The notes: generated by a model not told the origin, from the letters alone. 64,000 bases of DNA from Pseudomonadaceae bacterium (GCA_900766265.1 CAAFUS010000018.1:1-64000); one strand, 5' to 3'; shown: positions 17,153 to 25,877, numbered from the stretch's first letter. A program made the numbers and translations.

Positions 17153-18583
17153 TCAATCGGTGAGCTTGAAGGTGATGAAGCTCGCCCGCCCCTGGCGCAG
17201 CACGCGCATGGAAACCGATCTGTGCTTCGGCAGCTGTTCGGCCACCTGGGCAAAGGTGCGGACCGAGTCGATCGCTTCATTGTTCAGATGGGTGATCACA
17301 TCACCCGCCCGCAAGCCGATCATGGCGGCCGGACCGTCAAGGATTTCACTGATTACCACGCCGCCCTGCAGGTCGAGCCCTTGCTTCTGCTCGGCCGCGA
17401 GCTCGGAGACCCGAACGCCCAGACGGTTACTGCTCTGCTCGACAGGCATCTCCGGCGCCCTTCCAGCTTCCATAGCCTGCCCCTGCTCCGGCAGGGTACC
17501 TACAGCAACCTCGAGCATCGTGCGCTCACCGTCGCGGGCGACTTCCAGCCTGGCCAGCTTGCCGGGACGCAGAGCGCCGATCCGATGAGGCAGGTCGGCG
17601 GCCATGCCGATGGGCTGCCCGTTGACGGTCAGAATCACGTCACCGACGCGCACGCCACCCCGGGCGGCCGGGCCGCGCTCGAGCACCTGCGCGACCAGCG
17701 CACCGGCAGGGCGCTCGAGCCCGAACGACTCGGCCAGTTCCCGGTTCACTTCCTGGATCCCGACGCCGAGCCATCCGCGACTGACCTTGCCTTCGGTGCG
17801 CAACTGGTCGGCCACGTCCATCGCCACATCGATCGGAATGGCGAACGACAACCCCATGAACCCACCGGAGCGGGTAAATATCTGCGAATTGATCCCGACC
17901 ACTTCGCCAGCCAGGTTGAACAGCGGCCCACCGGAGTTGCCTGGGTTGATTGCTACGTCGGTCTGGATGAACGGTACATAGCTTTCGGCCGAAAGACTTC
18001 GACCGGTCGCGCTCACCACGCCCGCGGTGACGGAGCGGTCGAAGCCAAACGGAGAGCCGATCGCCAACACCCATTCACCGGCTTTCAGCGCACCGGACTG
18101 ACCCAGCGTGACAACCGGCAGATCCCTACCCTCTACCTTGAGCAAGGCGATGTCGGCGCGCGGATCGGCACCGATCAGCCTGGCGGCAAACTCTCGGCGA
18201 TCGGTCATACGCACAATGATCTCGGACGCATCGGCGACCACGTGGTTATTGGTCAGCACGTAGCCATCGCTGGAAATAATGAAGCCCGAGCCCAAGGCCT
18301 GGGCCTCACGCTGGCTACCGCGGTTCGGTTGACCGGAGTTCGGCGGAATGCTGCGCTCGAAGAACTCACGAAAGAACGGGGGGAGCCCCTCCAATTCGGG
18401 AAGCGAGGACGCTCCCACCGCATGCCGTGCACTGATGTTGACGACAGCCGGCGACGCCCGCTCGACCAATGGAGTGAAATCCGGAAGCTCTGCCCGTACC
18501 AGCAGTGCCTGTCCCAGCAGTAAGAGGCCAGCCAGATACGCAACCCACGTGCGATTCAACATGCTAAGCATTCCCCTCGACAT
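17153..18583 (-). CDS. mucD: DegP/HtrA-like periplasmic serine protease MucD
   Basis: MucD degrades misfolded periplasmic proteins and restrains AlgU activation. After a signal peptide ending near LLVRA-ELPDF, the trypsin domain shows His in VLTNNHVVADA, Asp in DPRADIALLKV and Ser in NPGNSGGPLFN. Two PDZ domains follow (RGWLGVGIQEV and the C-terminal GVVISEILDGPAA). Start choice is open: ATG 18583 has AGGGGAG nine bases upstream and gives 476 residues; ATG 18562 gives 469. It ends the algU-mucABCD cluster and its start is 4 bases from the mucC stop. Confidence 0.95.
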   Translation of the reverse strand: MSRGMLSMLNRTWVAYLAGLLLLGQALLVRAELPDFTPLVERASPAVVNISARHAVGASSLPELEGLPPFFREFFERSIPPNSGQPNRGSQREAQALGSGFIISSDGYVLTNNHVVADASEIIVRMTDRREFAARLIGADPRADIALLKVEGRDLPVVTLGQSGALKAGEWVLAIGSPFGFDRSVTAGVVSATGRSLSAESYVPFIQTDVAINPGNSGGPLFNLAGEVVGINSQIFTRSGGFMGLSFAIPIDVAMDVADQLRTEGKVSRGWLGVGIQEVNRELAESFGLERPAGALVAQVLERGPAARGGVRVGDVILTVNGQPIGMAADLPHRIGALRPGKLARLEVARDGERTMLEVAVGTLPEQGQAMEAGRAPEMPVEQSSNRLGVRVSELAAEQKQGLDLQGGVVISEILDGPAAMIGLRAGDVITHLNNEAIDSVRTFAQVAEQLPKHRSVSMRVLRQGRASFITFKLTD

Positions 18584-18587
18584 CGGA

Positions 18588-19043
18588 TCAAGGCTCCCCT
18601 CGTGGGTCGATGAGCATCGCACGCAGCACGACAGGCCGCAGCGAAGCCTCATCCCCCCCGCGAAGAGTGCGTCTCCAGAGCCATAACCAGGCCAGCGCGA
18701 AACCACCCAACCCGCAGGAAATCACCACGGGTTCGCCTAAAGAAAGCCAGGAAGCCAGGAGTGCCGACGCGAACAGCGCCAACAAGGGAACGAGATACAC
18801 TGTCGCGGCGCCCCGCAGCAGCGCGGCTTCAGGGACACCAACTGTGACATGATCGCCCACGCCAAGAAGAAGGTCCGAGGCGGCGAACACCTGGTGACGG
18901 CGTTCGCGTACTCCCAGGCGATCCATCAGGCCTTGACCGCAACCACTACGAACGGAGCACCCCGAGCAGGTGGTTTTCTGCAGCGTCTCGACCCACACCC
19001 CGCCGGTCTCGACCGCCACCACCTGGCCCCGCTCTTCGATCAT
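18588..19043 (-). CDS. mucC: RseC/MucC-family inner-membrane protein
   Basis: This 151-residue protein has an N-terminal domain with a cysteine cluster (TTCSGCSVRSGCGQG), then two membrane helices (YLVPLLALFASALLASWL and VVISCGLGGFALAWLWLW). This is the RseC/MucC architecture; relatives modulate sigma-E signalling or help reduce SoxR together with Rnf/Rsx. The rnf operon itself lies 13 kb away in this window. The start overlaps the mucB stop by 4 bases. Confidence 0.92.
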   Translation of the reverse strand: MIEERGQVVAVETGGVWVETLQKTTCSGCSVRSGCGQGLMDRLGVRERRHQVFAASDLLLGVGDHVTVGVPEAALLRGAATVYLVPLLALFASALLASWLSLGEPVVISCGLGGFALAWLWLWRRTLRGGDEASLRPVVLRAMLIDPRGEP

Positions 19044-19990
19044 CGCTGCGCCTGGGCGGCACCTGCCCTCATCGAGAGAGCCACACGCTCGGCGGTCCCC
19101 GGCGGAATCTCACCCACCACAGTCACCATGACATCGCCTTCGGCGGCGGTGATGCGCTTGGAAACCGCGACGGTCGGGCCCATCTGACTGCGAGCGTCTT
19201 CGACGACTTCACCTTTGAGCGGCTCGATGAATACCGAAAAGCTGGCCAGACCATCACTATAAGCCAGCCAGGACACCGGCTCGTCCGACGCGGGACTGGG
19301 GCGCACGTCGGCCTTGGTCAGACGAAAACCGACCGGCAGCCAATCCGAACGCCAGCCGGTTTCCAACGGCTCGCCCACCTCGGTTCCGGGCGCCACCGCC
19401 GTGCATGCCGCCGAAGGCGCCAGATCGCGCTCGGAGACGTCACCGGTATCGAGATGCGCGAACTGGAAACGCTCGAGCAGCTGTCCCCGTTCGCTCAGGA
19501 GCAGTGACTTCAAGGGCAGCGCGGTTTCACGATCGAGGTGGAGCTCGAATCCATAGCGATGCTGATCACGTGGCAGAATCGCCAGCGCGACCGCCTCGCG
19601 GCCGGCAACACGTGAATCGCCGATCACACGAAATTCGTACCATTCTGAAAGCGCGTGGGTATCGAAGCCTTGTTCATGCCACGCCTTGCCGCCGGAAAAC
19701 TGTCCGGCCAGCTCGGTGCTCAGGCACTTGAGTTCGCCATTCACCCGAACGACCTCGGATGCCGGGCCGTCGAGCTGCAGCATCCGTTCGCGCACGACAT
19801 CGCCCTCCACGCCCTGCCACACGGCATGGCTGGAGAAGGCACCGTTGCGCTCGTAGACGAAGATTCCGGAATAGCTTTGAGTGTGTTCGGTCTTGGCCAG
19901 ACGACTCATCCACTCGTCAGCATCAGCAGCAGCAAGGGCCGGCATCGATAGCCAGCCCCCGAGCACCACATACAGCGGTATGACGCGCAT
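19040..19990 (-). CDS. mucB: Periplasmic negative regulator of AlgU, MucB
   Basis: MucB (RseB-like) binds the periplasmic tail of MucA and shields it from AlgW cleavage until lipid or lipopolysaccharide signals release it. The 316-residue protein has a signal peptide cleaved after about residue 21 (MPALAAADADEW), a LolA-like N-terminal domain (YSGIFVYERNG, HEQGFDTHALSEWYEF) and a smaller C-terminal domain (DWLPVGFRLTKADVR). It starts 15 bases past the mucA stop and overlaps mucC by 4 bases. Confidence 0.95.
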   Translation of the reverse strand: MRVIPLYVVLGGWLSMPALAAADADEWMSRLAKTEHTQSYSGIFVYERNGAFSSHAVWQGVEGDVVRERMLQLDGPASEVVRVNGELKCLSTELAGQFSGGKAWHEQGFDTHALSEWYEFRVIGDSRVAGREAVALAILPRDQHRYGFELHLDRETALPLKSLLLSERGQLLERFQFAHLDTGDVSERDLAPSAACTAVAPGTEVGEPLETGWRSDWLPVGFRLTKADVRPSPASDEPVSWLAYSDGLASFSVFIEPLKGEVVEDARSQMGPTVAVSKRITAAEGDVMVTVVGEIPPGTAERVALSMRAGAAQAQR

Positions 19991-20005
19991 GTTTCTCCCT
20001 AGCGT

Positions 20006-20599
20006 TTAGCGCTCTTCCATGCTGGCGGCGCGAGCGAACGGAAGGGCACTGTCCGACCCACCGCTGAAAGCGGCCTGCTGTGCGTGCTGGCGCACGAACG
20101 AGGGCAGACGCTGCTCATGCCAACCTTCGACAGGAGCCGCTTGCGCAGCGCCCGCTTCGCTCTGACCTTCGCTGTAACCAGCCAGTACGGCCGGACCTTG
20201 AGCCTGGCTGGCCTGGGGCACCGAAATGACCGGCGCTGGTGCCTGCTGCGCCAGTTGCTGACCCGAAATATCATCTTGGTTGTACAGGCGGACACCTGCC
20301 AGGACCGCTACGGTAACCGAAGCAGCGACCGCCAGGCGACCCATGCTGCGCCAGGGCGAGCGATGGGCCTTGACTGCCGGAGCAGCTTCGTCGGCAATCG
20401 CGGCGGATACGGCCGCGGCGATGTCCAGACGCGGATCGATCAGTTCCTTGTGCAGTGCGGCACGGGCAACCTGATAGCGCGACCAGGTGGATCGCATTTC
20501 GTCTTCGCCACTGGCGGCGAGCACACGACGTATTTCCAACTCGTCCGCTTCGTTATCCATCACCGCGGACAGCGATTCATGCAGGGCTTCACGACTCAT
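20006..20599 (-). CDS. mucA: Anti-sigma factor MucA
   Basis: MucA holds AlgU at the inner membrane. The 197 residues include the N-terminal AlgU-binding region (LHESLSAVMDNEADELEIRR, WSRYQVARAAL), one membrane helix (MGRLAVAASVTVAVLAGVRL, about residues 84-104) and a periplasmic tail with WHEQRLPSFVRQHAQQAAF. It looks intact: no early stop of the type seen in mucoid clinical P. aeruginosa. I use ATG 20599, which has GAGGAA eight bases upstream, rather than the open frame to 20641 that runs into algU. The gap to algU is 31 bases. Confidence 0.96.
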   Translation of the reverse strand: MSREALHESLSAVMDNEADELEIRRVLAASGEDEMRSTWSRYQVARAALHKELIDPRLDIAAAVSAAIADEAAPAVKAHRSPWRSMGRLAVAASVTVAVLAGVRLYNQDDISGQQLAQQAPAPVISVPQASQAQGPAVLAGYSEGQSEAGAAQAAPVEGWHEQRLPSFVRQHAQQAAFSGGSDSALPFARAASMEER

Positions 20600-20630
20600 G
20601 GCGGTTCCTCTCTTGGCTGTCGCCGCTGTC

Positions 20631-21212
20631 TCAGGACTCATGCAACAAGGGTTGCAATGCTTTATCGATGGCTTCCCGCGCCCGGAAGATCCGGGAGCGT
20701 ACGGTCCCCACCGGACACTGCATTACGCTCGCAATGTCTTCATAACTAAGACCATCGAATTCGCGCAATGTTAGAGCAGTGCGCAAATCTTCTGGCAATT
20801 GCTGGATGGTTCGATGAACGGTGCCTTCGATCTCATCCCTGAGCAAGGATCGTTCCGGCGACTCGATGTCCTTCAGGGCGTGATCCCCTTCGTAGAACTC
20901 GGCATCCTCGGAACTCACATCGTTGTCCGGAGGCCGCCTGCCGCGGGCCACCAGATGATTCTTCGCCGTGTTGATGGCGATGCGGTACAGCCATGTGTAG
21001 AACGCGCTGTCACCACGAAAATTCGCAAGTGCGCGATAGGCCTTGATGAACGCCTCTTGAGCGACATCCTGGGCTTCATGGGAATCATGCACGAACCGCA
21101 CGATCAACCCCAGAATCTTGTGCTGGTATTTCATCACCAGCAGATCAAAAGCCCGCTTATCCCCACGCTGCACACGTTCGACCAGTTGCTGGTCCTGCTC
21201 CTGGGTTAGCAT
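20631..21212 (-). CDS. algU: ECF sigma factor AlgU (AlgT, RpoE-like)
   Basis: AlgU is the extracytoplasmic sigma factor for envelope stress and alginate genes. Its 193 residues equal the P. aeruginosa length. Region 2 has FDLLVMKYQHKILGLIVRFV, EAQDVAQEAFIKAYRAL and FYTWLYRIAINTAKN; region 4 has LPEDLRTALTLREFDGLSYE and QCPVGTVRSRIFRAREAI. ATG 21212 is preferred over a GTG two codons earlier because AGGAG lies seven bases before it. Two AlgU-type promoters upstream point to autoregulation of the whole muc cluster. Confidence 0.98.
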   Translation of the reverse strand: MLTQEQDQQLVERVQRGDKRAFDLLVMKYQHKILGLIVRFVHDSHEAQDVAQEAFIKAYRALANFRGDSAFYTWLYRIAINTAKNHLVARGRRPPDNDVSSEDAEFYEGDHALKDIESPERSLLRDEIEGTVHRTIQQLPEDLRTALTLREFDGLSYEDIASVMQCPVGTVRSRIFRAREAIDKALQPLLHES

Positions 21213-21271
21213 GAACACTCCTTGAAAAGATCGAAGGGGTGTCGCTTGAACCAGCGAACCGACCTGCCAGA

Positions 21272-21298
21272 ATAGACCCGGGCTTTACGCAAAAGTTC
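21272..21298 (-). promoter_or_regulatory. AlgU-type promoter, proximal to algU
   Basis: On the transcribed strand GAACTT (21293-21298), 16 bases, then TCTAT (21272-21276) fits the AlgU/sigma-E consensus GAACTT-N16/17-TCtgA at all six -35 bases and three of the -10 bases. The leader to the algU ATG would be about 55 bases. P. aeruginosa algU also has more than one AlgU-dependent promoter. Confidence 0.65.
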
Positions 21299-21421
21299 TC
21301 CCCTCCTAGCAAGCTGTCATGCGAAGCGATCAACGGTATCGCTTACACAAAGTAAGAATGCGCCGGTGCGGCGCGCGGGTCATCTGCAACGACACCCCAT
21401 AGCGCGTCCTGACCGCCTATC

Positions 21422-21449
21422 TTGGAATAGGAGCCAGAACGCTTATATA
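21422..21449 (+). promoter_or_regulatory. Sigma-70-like promoter facing nadB
   Basis: TTGGAA (21422-21427) and TATATA (21444-21449) lie 16 bases apart, facing nadB. The leader to the nadB ATG would be about 170 bases. The -10 is followed within 8 bases by the -10 of the distal AlgU promoter on the other strand. Confidence 0.45.
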
Positions 21450-21456
21450 ACTTTCT

Positions 21457-21484
21457 ATTGAGCCGTATACGCCGGGAAAGTTCC
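21457..21484 (-). promoter_or_regulatory. AlgU-type promoter, distal to algU
   Basis: On the transcribed strand GGAACTT (21478-21484), 16 bases, then TCAAT (21457-21461) matches the general sigma-E consensus GGAACTT-N16-TCAAA at all but the last base. It is the better of the two AlgU-type sites and would give an algU leader of about 240 bases. Confidence 0.68.
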
Positions 21485-21626
21485 ATGCGGGCAAAACCGG
21501 TCCCCCGATGGCAGCGCAGGATATGACGTCGTGCAATGCCAACGCAAACCGCGCGCCAGAGCAGGCGCCTATTCTTGCGCCCTGCTCCCCCCGATATACT
21601 CGCTGGCTCGCTTTCAGGGATTCGAC

Positions 21627-23243
21627 ATGAGCCAACTCTTCGAGCACGACGTCCTGGTCATCGGCAGCGGCGCCGCGGGCCTGACACTGGCACTCAACCT
21701 GCCGGACGACATGAGCATCGCGGTGATCAGCAAGGGCGATCTGGCCAACGGCTCGACCTACTGGGCCCAGGGGGGCGTGGCCGCCGTGCTGGACACCCGC
21801 GACACGGTCGAGTCCCATGTGGCAGACACGCTGAACGCGGGTGGCGGACTGTGCCGGGAGGACGCCGTACGCTTCACCGTCGAACACAGCCGGGAAGCGA
21901 TCGACTGGCTGATAGAGCAGGGCGTGCCCTTCACCCGCGACGACAGCGCCGACCTGGAAGACGGTGGCTTCGAGTTTCACCTCACTCGCGAAGGCGGGCA
22001 CAGCCACCGGCGGATCATCCATGCCGCCGATGCCACCGGCGCCGCCATCTTCGACACGCTGCTCGACAAGGCACGGCAAAAGCCGAACATTCAGTTGTTG
22101 CAGCAGCGCGTCGCGGTGGACCTGATCACCGAAAGAAAGCTTGGCCGCAGCGGCCGACGCTGCCTGGGTGCCTACGTCCTCAATCGCGAGACGGGCGCCG
22201 TCGACACCCATCAGGCGCGCTTCGTGGTCCTGGCTTCCGGCGGGGCGGCGAAGGTCTACCTCTATACCAGCAACCCCGACGGCGCCTGCGGCGACGGGAT
22301 CGCCATGGCCTGGCGCGCCGGCTGCCGGGTAGGCAATCTGGAATTCAACCAGTTCCATCCGACCTGCCTGTACCACCCCCAGGCCAAGAGCTTCCTGATC
22401 ACCGAGGCGCTACGCGGCGAAGGCGCCCTGCTGAAGCTGCCCGACGGCGAACGCTTCATGGCCCGCTTCGACCCCCGCGCCGAACTCGCACCCCGCGACA
22501 TCGTCGCGCGCGCCATCGACCACGAGATGAAGCGCCTGGGCATCGACTGCGTCTACCTGGACATCAGCCACAAACCCGCCGATTTCGTGAAGTCGCACTT
22601 CCCCACCGTCTATGAGCGCTGCCTCGATTTCGGCATCGATATCACCCGGCAACCGATACCGGTGGTGCCGGCTGCGCACTACACCTGCGGCGGCGTGCTC
22701 GTCGACAGCCAGGGCCGCACCGACGTGCCGGGCCTGTATGCCATTGGCGAAACCAGCTTCACCGGACTGCACGGCGCCAACCGGATGGCCAGCAATTCCT
22801 TGCTCGAATGCTTCGTCTACGCCCGCTCTGCGGCCGATGACATCCTGCGCGAGCGCGCGACGGTGACCGACCCCGTCGACCTGCCGGCCTGGGATGCGAG
22901 CCAGGTGACCGATTCGGACGAGGACGTGATCATCGCCCACAACTGGGACGAGCTGCGGCGGTTCATGTGGGACTATGTCGGCATCGTACGCACCAGCAAG
23001 CGCCTGCAGCGCGCCCAGCACCGGGTACGGCTGCTGCTCAGCGAGATCGACGAGTTCTATAGCAACTACAAAGTCTCAAGGGACCTTATTGAACTGAGGA
23101 ACTTGGCGCTGGTGGCGGAGTTGATGATCCGCTCAGCGATGCAACGCAAGGAATCCAGGGGCCTGCACTACACGCTCGACTATCCCGAGCAGCTGCCCGA
23201 GGCGGTGGACACTATTCTGGTGCCGCCCACCTTCGCCGGCTGA
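21627..23243 (+). CDS. nadB: L-aspartate oxidase NadB
   Basis: NadB oxidizes aspartate to iminoaspartate with FAD, the first step of NAD synthesis. The 538 residues carry the FAD motif VIGSGAAGLTLAL, GSTYWAQGGVAA, REGGHSHRRIIHAADATG, and HYTCGGVLVDSQGRT with GLHGANRMASNSLLE, all of the succinate dehydrogenase/fumarate reductase flavoprotein family. ATG 21627 is chosen over the longer frame to 21531 because AGGGA precedes it and homologues start MSQ at the FAD fold. Its 3' end overlaps the convergent ygfX-type gene by 32 bases. Confidence 0.97.
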   Translation: MSQLFEHDVLVIGSGAAGLTLALNLPDDMSIAVISKGDLANGSTYWAQGGVAAVLDTRDTVESHVADTLNAGGGLCREDAVRFTVEHSREAIDWLIEQGVPFTRDDSADLEDGGFEFHLTREGGHSHRRIIHAADATGAAIFDTLLDKARQKPNIQLLQQRVAVDLITERKLGRSGRRCLGAYVLNRETGAVDTHQARFVVLASGGAAKVYLYTSNPDGACGDGIAMAWRAGCRVGNLEFNQFHPTCLYHPQAKSFLITEALRGEGALLKLPDGERFMARFDPRAELAPRDIVARAIDHEMKRLGIDCVYLDISHKPADFVKSHFPTVYERCLDFGIDITRQPIPVVPAAHYTCGGVLVDSQGRTDVPGLYAIGETSFTGLHGANRMASNSLLECFVYARSAADDILRERATVTDPVDLPAWDASQVTDSDEDVIIAHNWDELRRFMWDYVGIVRTSKRLQRAQHRVRLLLSEIDEFYSNYKVSRDLIELRNLALVAELMIRSAMQRKESRGLHYTLDYPEQLPEAVDTILVPPTFAG

Positions 23244-23664
23244 ACTTCAAGCGCAGCCGGAGCCTGCGGTGCTGATCACGGGGCAGCGCGTCGCGAGGAA
23301 TGCAGATCCCTCGGGCGAAGCGCTCTCCCTCCACCCGAAAAAGCAGCACGACGGCGACCGGGAGCGCCAGGCTGTCGCGCCGAAGCTGCACCCTCTGCCA
23401 GCCGGCTCGCTCGTTCCACAGCTGCCAGCCGCCTTCGTCATGGCGCAGCGCGCGCCAGGCCTGTCGATGGGACAACAGAATCTGCCGCGGCAAGGTCCAG
23501 CCGGCGTGCGCGAGACAACAGGCCAAGCCGAGCAGTTTGATCCACAGTGGCGCGGAGACGATCAGCAGGGCCAGTAATGCCAGTGCCTGCCCAAGGAGAT
23601 ACAGCGCCAGCAGACGCGCCGACGGTTTCCATTGGCAGACGAAGGGGTCACTTGGGCTGGACAC
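23212..23664 (-). CDS. YgfX/CptA-like membrane protein
   Basis: This 150-residue protein has two adjacent N-terminal membrane helices (LLALYLLGQALALLALLIVS and LWIKLLGLACCLAHAGW) and a basic C-terminal half with WQLWNERAGWQRVQLRRDS. This is the YgfX layout. In E. coli the ygfX-sdhE (cptAB) pair has been described both as a toxin-antitoxin module and as a helper of flavinylation. It overlaps sdhE by 17 bases upstream and the end of nadB by 32 bases on the other strand. Sequence conservation in this family is weak, so the call rests largely on layout and neighbour. Confidence 0.78.
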   Translation of the reverse strand: MSSPSDPFVCQWKPSARLLALYLLGQALALLALLIVSAPLWIKLLGLACCLAHAGWTLPRQILLSHRQAWRALRHDEGGWQLWNERAGWQRVQLRRDSLALPVAVVLLFRVEGERFARGICIPRDALPRDQHRRLRLRLKFSRRRWAAPE

Positions 23665-23902
23665 GATCGAGAATCATGCGAACCATGCGCCTGAGATCCT
23701 CGTCCTCGGGCTCGTCGCGCTCCATGAACCAGCCGAACATGTCCTGGTCCTCGCAGGCCAGCAGCTTGCGGTAGCGGGCCTGGTCATCGGCATCGAGATC
23801 GGCGTAGACCTCCCTGACGAAGGGCACCAGCAGCACATCGAGCTCGAGCATGCCGCGGCGGCTGTGCCAGAACAGGCGATTGAGTTCGGTTTGGTCGACC
23901 AT
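23648..23902 (-). CDS. sdhE: FAD assembly factor SdhE (YgfY/CptB)
   Basis: SdhE promotes covalent flavinylation of the succinate dehydrogenase flavoprotein SdhA. The 84-residue helical protein has the RGxxE signature in FWHSRRGMLELDVLL, and ACEDQDMFGWFMERDEP, both diagnostic. The ATG at 23902 is followed closely by ygfX (17-base overlap). It lies head to head with ygfZ across 130 bases. Confidence 0.93.
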   Translation of the reverse strand: MVDQTELNRLFWHSRRGMLELDVLLVPFVREVYADLDADDQARYRKLLACEDQDMFGWFMERDEPEDEDLRRMVRMILDRVQPK

Positions 23903-24032
23903 GGGACAGCTCCAGTAGGCGGGCCGGCATTATAGCGGCGCGCCGCCGGGCGGCACCATCGGCGGCGCCCCTCGCGATCTTGGGCGGCGGGCCTGCTATG
24001 ATGGCCGCCCCGCACCAGCACGGCGATCGAGC

Positions 24033-24983
24033 ATGACCGACACAGCTTTTTACTGCGCCCTGTCGCATGAGGGCGTCCTGGCCGTTCGCGGCGTCGATGC
24101 CAGCAAATTCCTGCAAGGCCAGCTGACCTGCAACCTCAATTACATCGACGCCGAGCACGCCTCGCTGGGCGCCCGCTGCACCCCCAAGGGGCGCATGGTT
24201 TCCAGCTTTCGTCTGCTCGCCGAAGCCGACGGCTATCTGCTGGCGATGGCGCAGGAGCTGCTCGAGCCACAACTGGCGGACCTGAAGAAATACGCGGTGT
24301 TCTCCAAATCCACCCTCTCCGACGAGAGCGCGCGCTGGGTTCGCTTCGGCCTGCACCGCGGAGACGGTGTCCTGCTGAGCCTGGGGCTGGATCTGCCGCA
24401 GGAGCCCGGCCGGGTGGTTCGCCTCGACGACCTGATCGCCATACGCCTGCCAGGCGGCGATTGCGAACTCTGGGCCAGCGCCGAGAACAGCGAATCCCTG
24501 ACACTCCGGCTCGGCGCACAGCTTCGCCAGGCGCCCCTGAACGATTGGCAGCTGGAGCAGGTGCGCGCAGGGGTTGGCCAGGTATTCGGCTCGACGCGCG
24601 AGCTGTTCATCCCACAGATGATCAACCTGCAGGCCCTGGGCGGCGTCAGCTTCAAGAAGGGCTGCTACACCGGGCAGGAAATCGTGGCGCGCATGCAGTA
24701 CCTGGGCAAGCTCAAACGGCGCCTGTTTCGCCTGGCCAGCGACAGCCCCGACGAGCATGATTTGCCCGCCCCCGGCGTCGATCTTTATTCACCCGTTCAC
24801 AGTTCCAGCGTCGGAGAGGTCGTGCTCGCCGCGAAGGCGACCGAAGGTGTGGAACTGCTCGCCGTACTGCAGGAAGATGCCGCGGCCGATGGTCGGGTAT
24901 TTCTCGGTTCGCCCGACGGCCTGCCCCTGACCCTGCTGCCACTCCCTTACTCGCTGGATCCGGACCGCGAAATCCAGCGCTAG
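24033..24983 (+). CDS. ygfZ: tRNA-modifying / Fe-S maintenance protein YgfZ
   Basis: YgfZ is a folate-binding protein of the GcvT fold that helps keep certain Fe-S enzymes such as MiaB active. The 316-residue protein opens with the GcvT-like FLQGQLTCNLNYID and carries the signature FKKGCYTGQEIVARMQYLGK, with the essential Cys at about residue 211. It is divergent from sdhE, as in many gammaproteobacteria. The HDOD gene follows after 47 bases. Confidence 0.93.
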   Translation: MTDTAFYCALSHEGVLAVRGVDASKFLQGQLTCNLNYIDAEHASLGARCTPKGRMVSSFRLLAEADGYLLAMAQELLEPQLADLKKYAVFSKSTLSDESARWVRFGLHRGDGVLLSLGLDLPQEPGRVVRLDDLIAIRLPGGDCELWASAENSESLTLRLGAQLRQAPLNDWQLEQVRAGVGQVFGSTRELFIPQMINLQALGGVSFKKGCYTGQEIVARMQYLGKLKRRLFRLASDSPDEHDLPAPGVDLYSPVHSSSVGEVVLAAKATEGVELLAVLQEDAAADGRVFLGSPDGLPLTLLPLPYSLDPDREIQR

Positions 24984-25030
24984 CGTTCACCCATGCCCTG
25001 CCAGGCATAACCGGCTCACAAGGAAATGAC

Positions 25031-25867
25031 ATGAGTAGCCTTGCCGAAAACGTCCAACACAAACTGATCCAGGCGATCGAGAACGACGAACTGGTACTGC
25101 CGACCCTGCCGGAAGTGGCCCTGCGGGTACGCGAAGCGGCGGAAGACCCGAACATCAGCATTCCCAACCTGTGCAAGGTGATCGGCAACGACGCGGCCCT
25201 GACGGCGCGCATCATCAAGGTGGTGAACAGCCCCCTGCTGCGCTCCAACAAGGAAATCAACGACCTGCAGATGGCAGTCAGCCGTCTGGGCATCAACTAC
25301 ACTTGCAACCTGGCCACCGGCCTTGCGATGGAACAGATGTTCCAGGCCACCACCGATGTGGTCGATCGCAAGATGCGCGAGGTGTGGAACAAGAGCACGG
25401 AAGTCGCCGCGATCTGCCACGTGCTCTGCCGTCACTACACTCGCCTGGCGCCGGACCAGGCGACCCTCGCCGGACTGGTGCATCAGATCGGCGTCCTGCC
25501 GATCCTCACCTATGCCGAGGAGCACAGCGAGCTGCTGTCCGACTCCATCAGCCTCAACCACGTGATCGACAAGATCCATCCGATCATCGGCGAGAAAATC
25601 CTGAGGGCCTGGGAATTCCCCGACCCGATCGCCAGCGTCCCCGGCGAGTACGTGGATTTTGCTCGGGATTCGGTCAAGGCCGACTACGTGGACATCGTTC
25701 AGGTCGCGACGCTGCAGAGCTACCTTGGCACTGGCCACCCGTACACCCAGCTGGACTGGAACCAGATTCCCTCGTTCGCCAAACTGGGCATCGATCCGAA
25801 CTCCCTGATGGACGAGGACGAAGACCTCTCCGCCGCCATGGATGCGGCCATGAGCATGCTGCAGTAA
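25031..25867 (+). CDS. HDOD domain protein
   Basis: This 278-residue protein is filled by an HDOD domain: LPTLPEVALRVREAAEDPNI, IGNDAALTARIIKVVNSPLL, AVSRLGINYTCNLATGLAM, then LAGLVHQIGVLPIL and HPIIGEKILRAWEFP. HDOD proteins resemble HD phosphohydrolases but usually lack the metal-binding residues and serve as signalling or scaffold proteins. No second domain is present, so partners must be separate proteins. The start has AAGGAAATGAC before ATG. A GC-rich hairpin follows the stop. Confidence 0.9.
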   Translation: MSSLAENVQHKLIQAIENDELVLPTLPEVALRVREAAEDPNISIPNLCKVIGNDAALTARIIKVVNSPLLRSNKEINDLQMAVSRLGINYTCNLATGLAMEQMFQATTDVVDRKMREVWNKSTEVAAICHVLCRHYTRLAPDQATLAGLVHQIGVLPILTYAEEHSELLSDSISLNHVIDKIHPIIGEKILRAWEFPDPIASVPGEYVDFARDSVKADYVDIVQVATLQSYLGTGHPYTQLDWNQIPSFAKLGIDPNSLMDEDEDLSAAMDAAMSMLQ

Positions 25868-25877
25868 GCCCCTCCCC

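Larger units (their letters stand above)
21213..21626 (+). other. Divergent algU/nadB intergenic region (414 bases)
   Basis: This is the only stretch over 300 bases without a gene. It holds two AlgU-type promoters facing algU (21272-21298 and 21457-21484), a sigma-70-like pair facing nadB (21422-21449) and the ribosome binding sites of both genes. The nadB promoter and the distal algU promoter overlap closely, so the two directions may interfere. I see no further gene or RNA in it. Confidence 0.7.

Noticed and set aside
16190..18523. A 777-residue open frame on the + strand opposite lepA and mucD
   Set aside because: It is a shadow frame of high-GC coding DNA. Its translation shows no domain and is rich in His, Arg and Gln, and both genes opposite are clear housekeeping proteins.
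20006..20599. Possible mucoid-type mutation in mucA
   Set aside because: The frame is intact to the expected C-terminus, with anti-sigma region, membrane helix and periplasmic tail all present.
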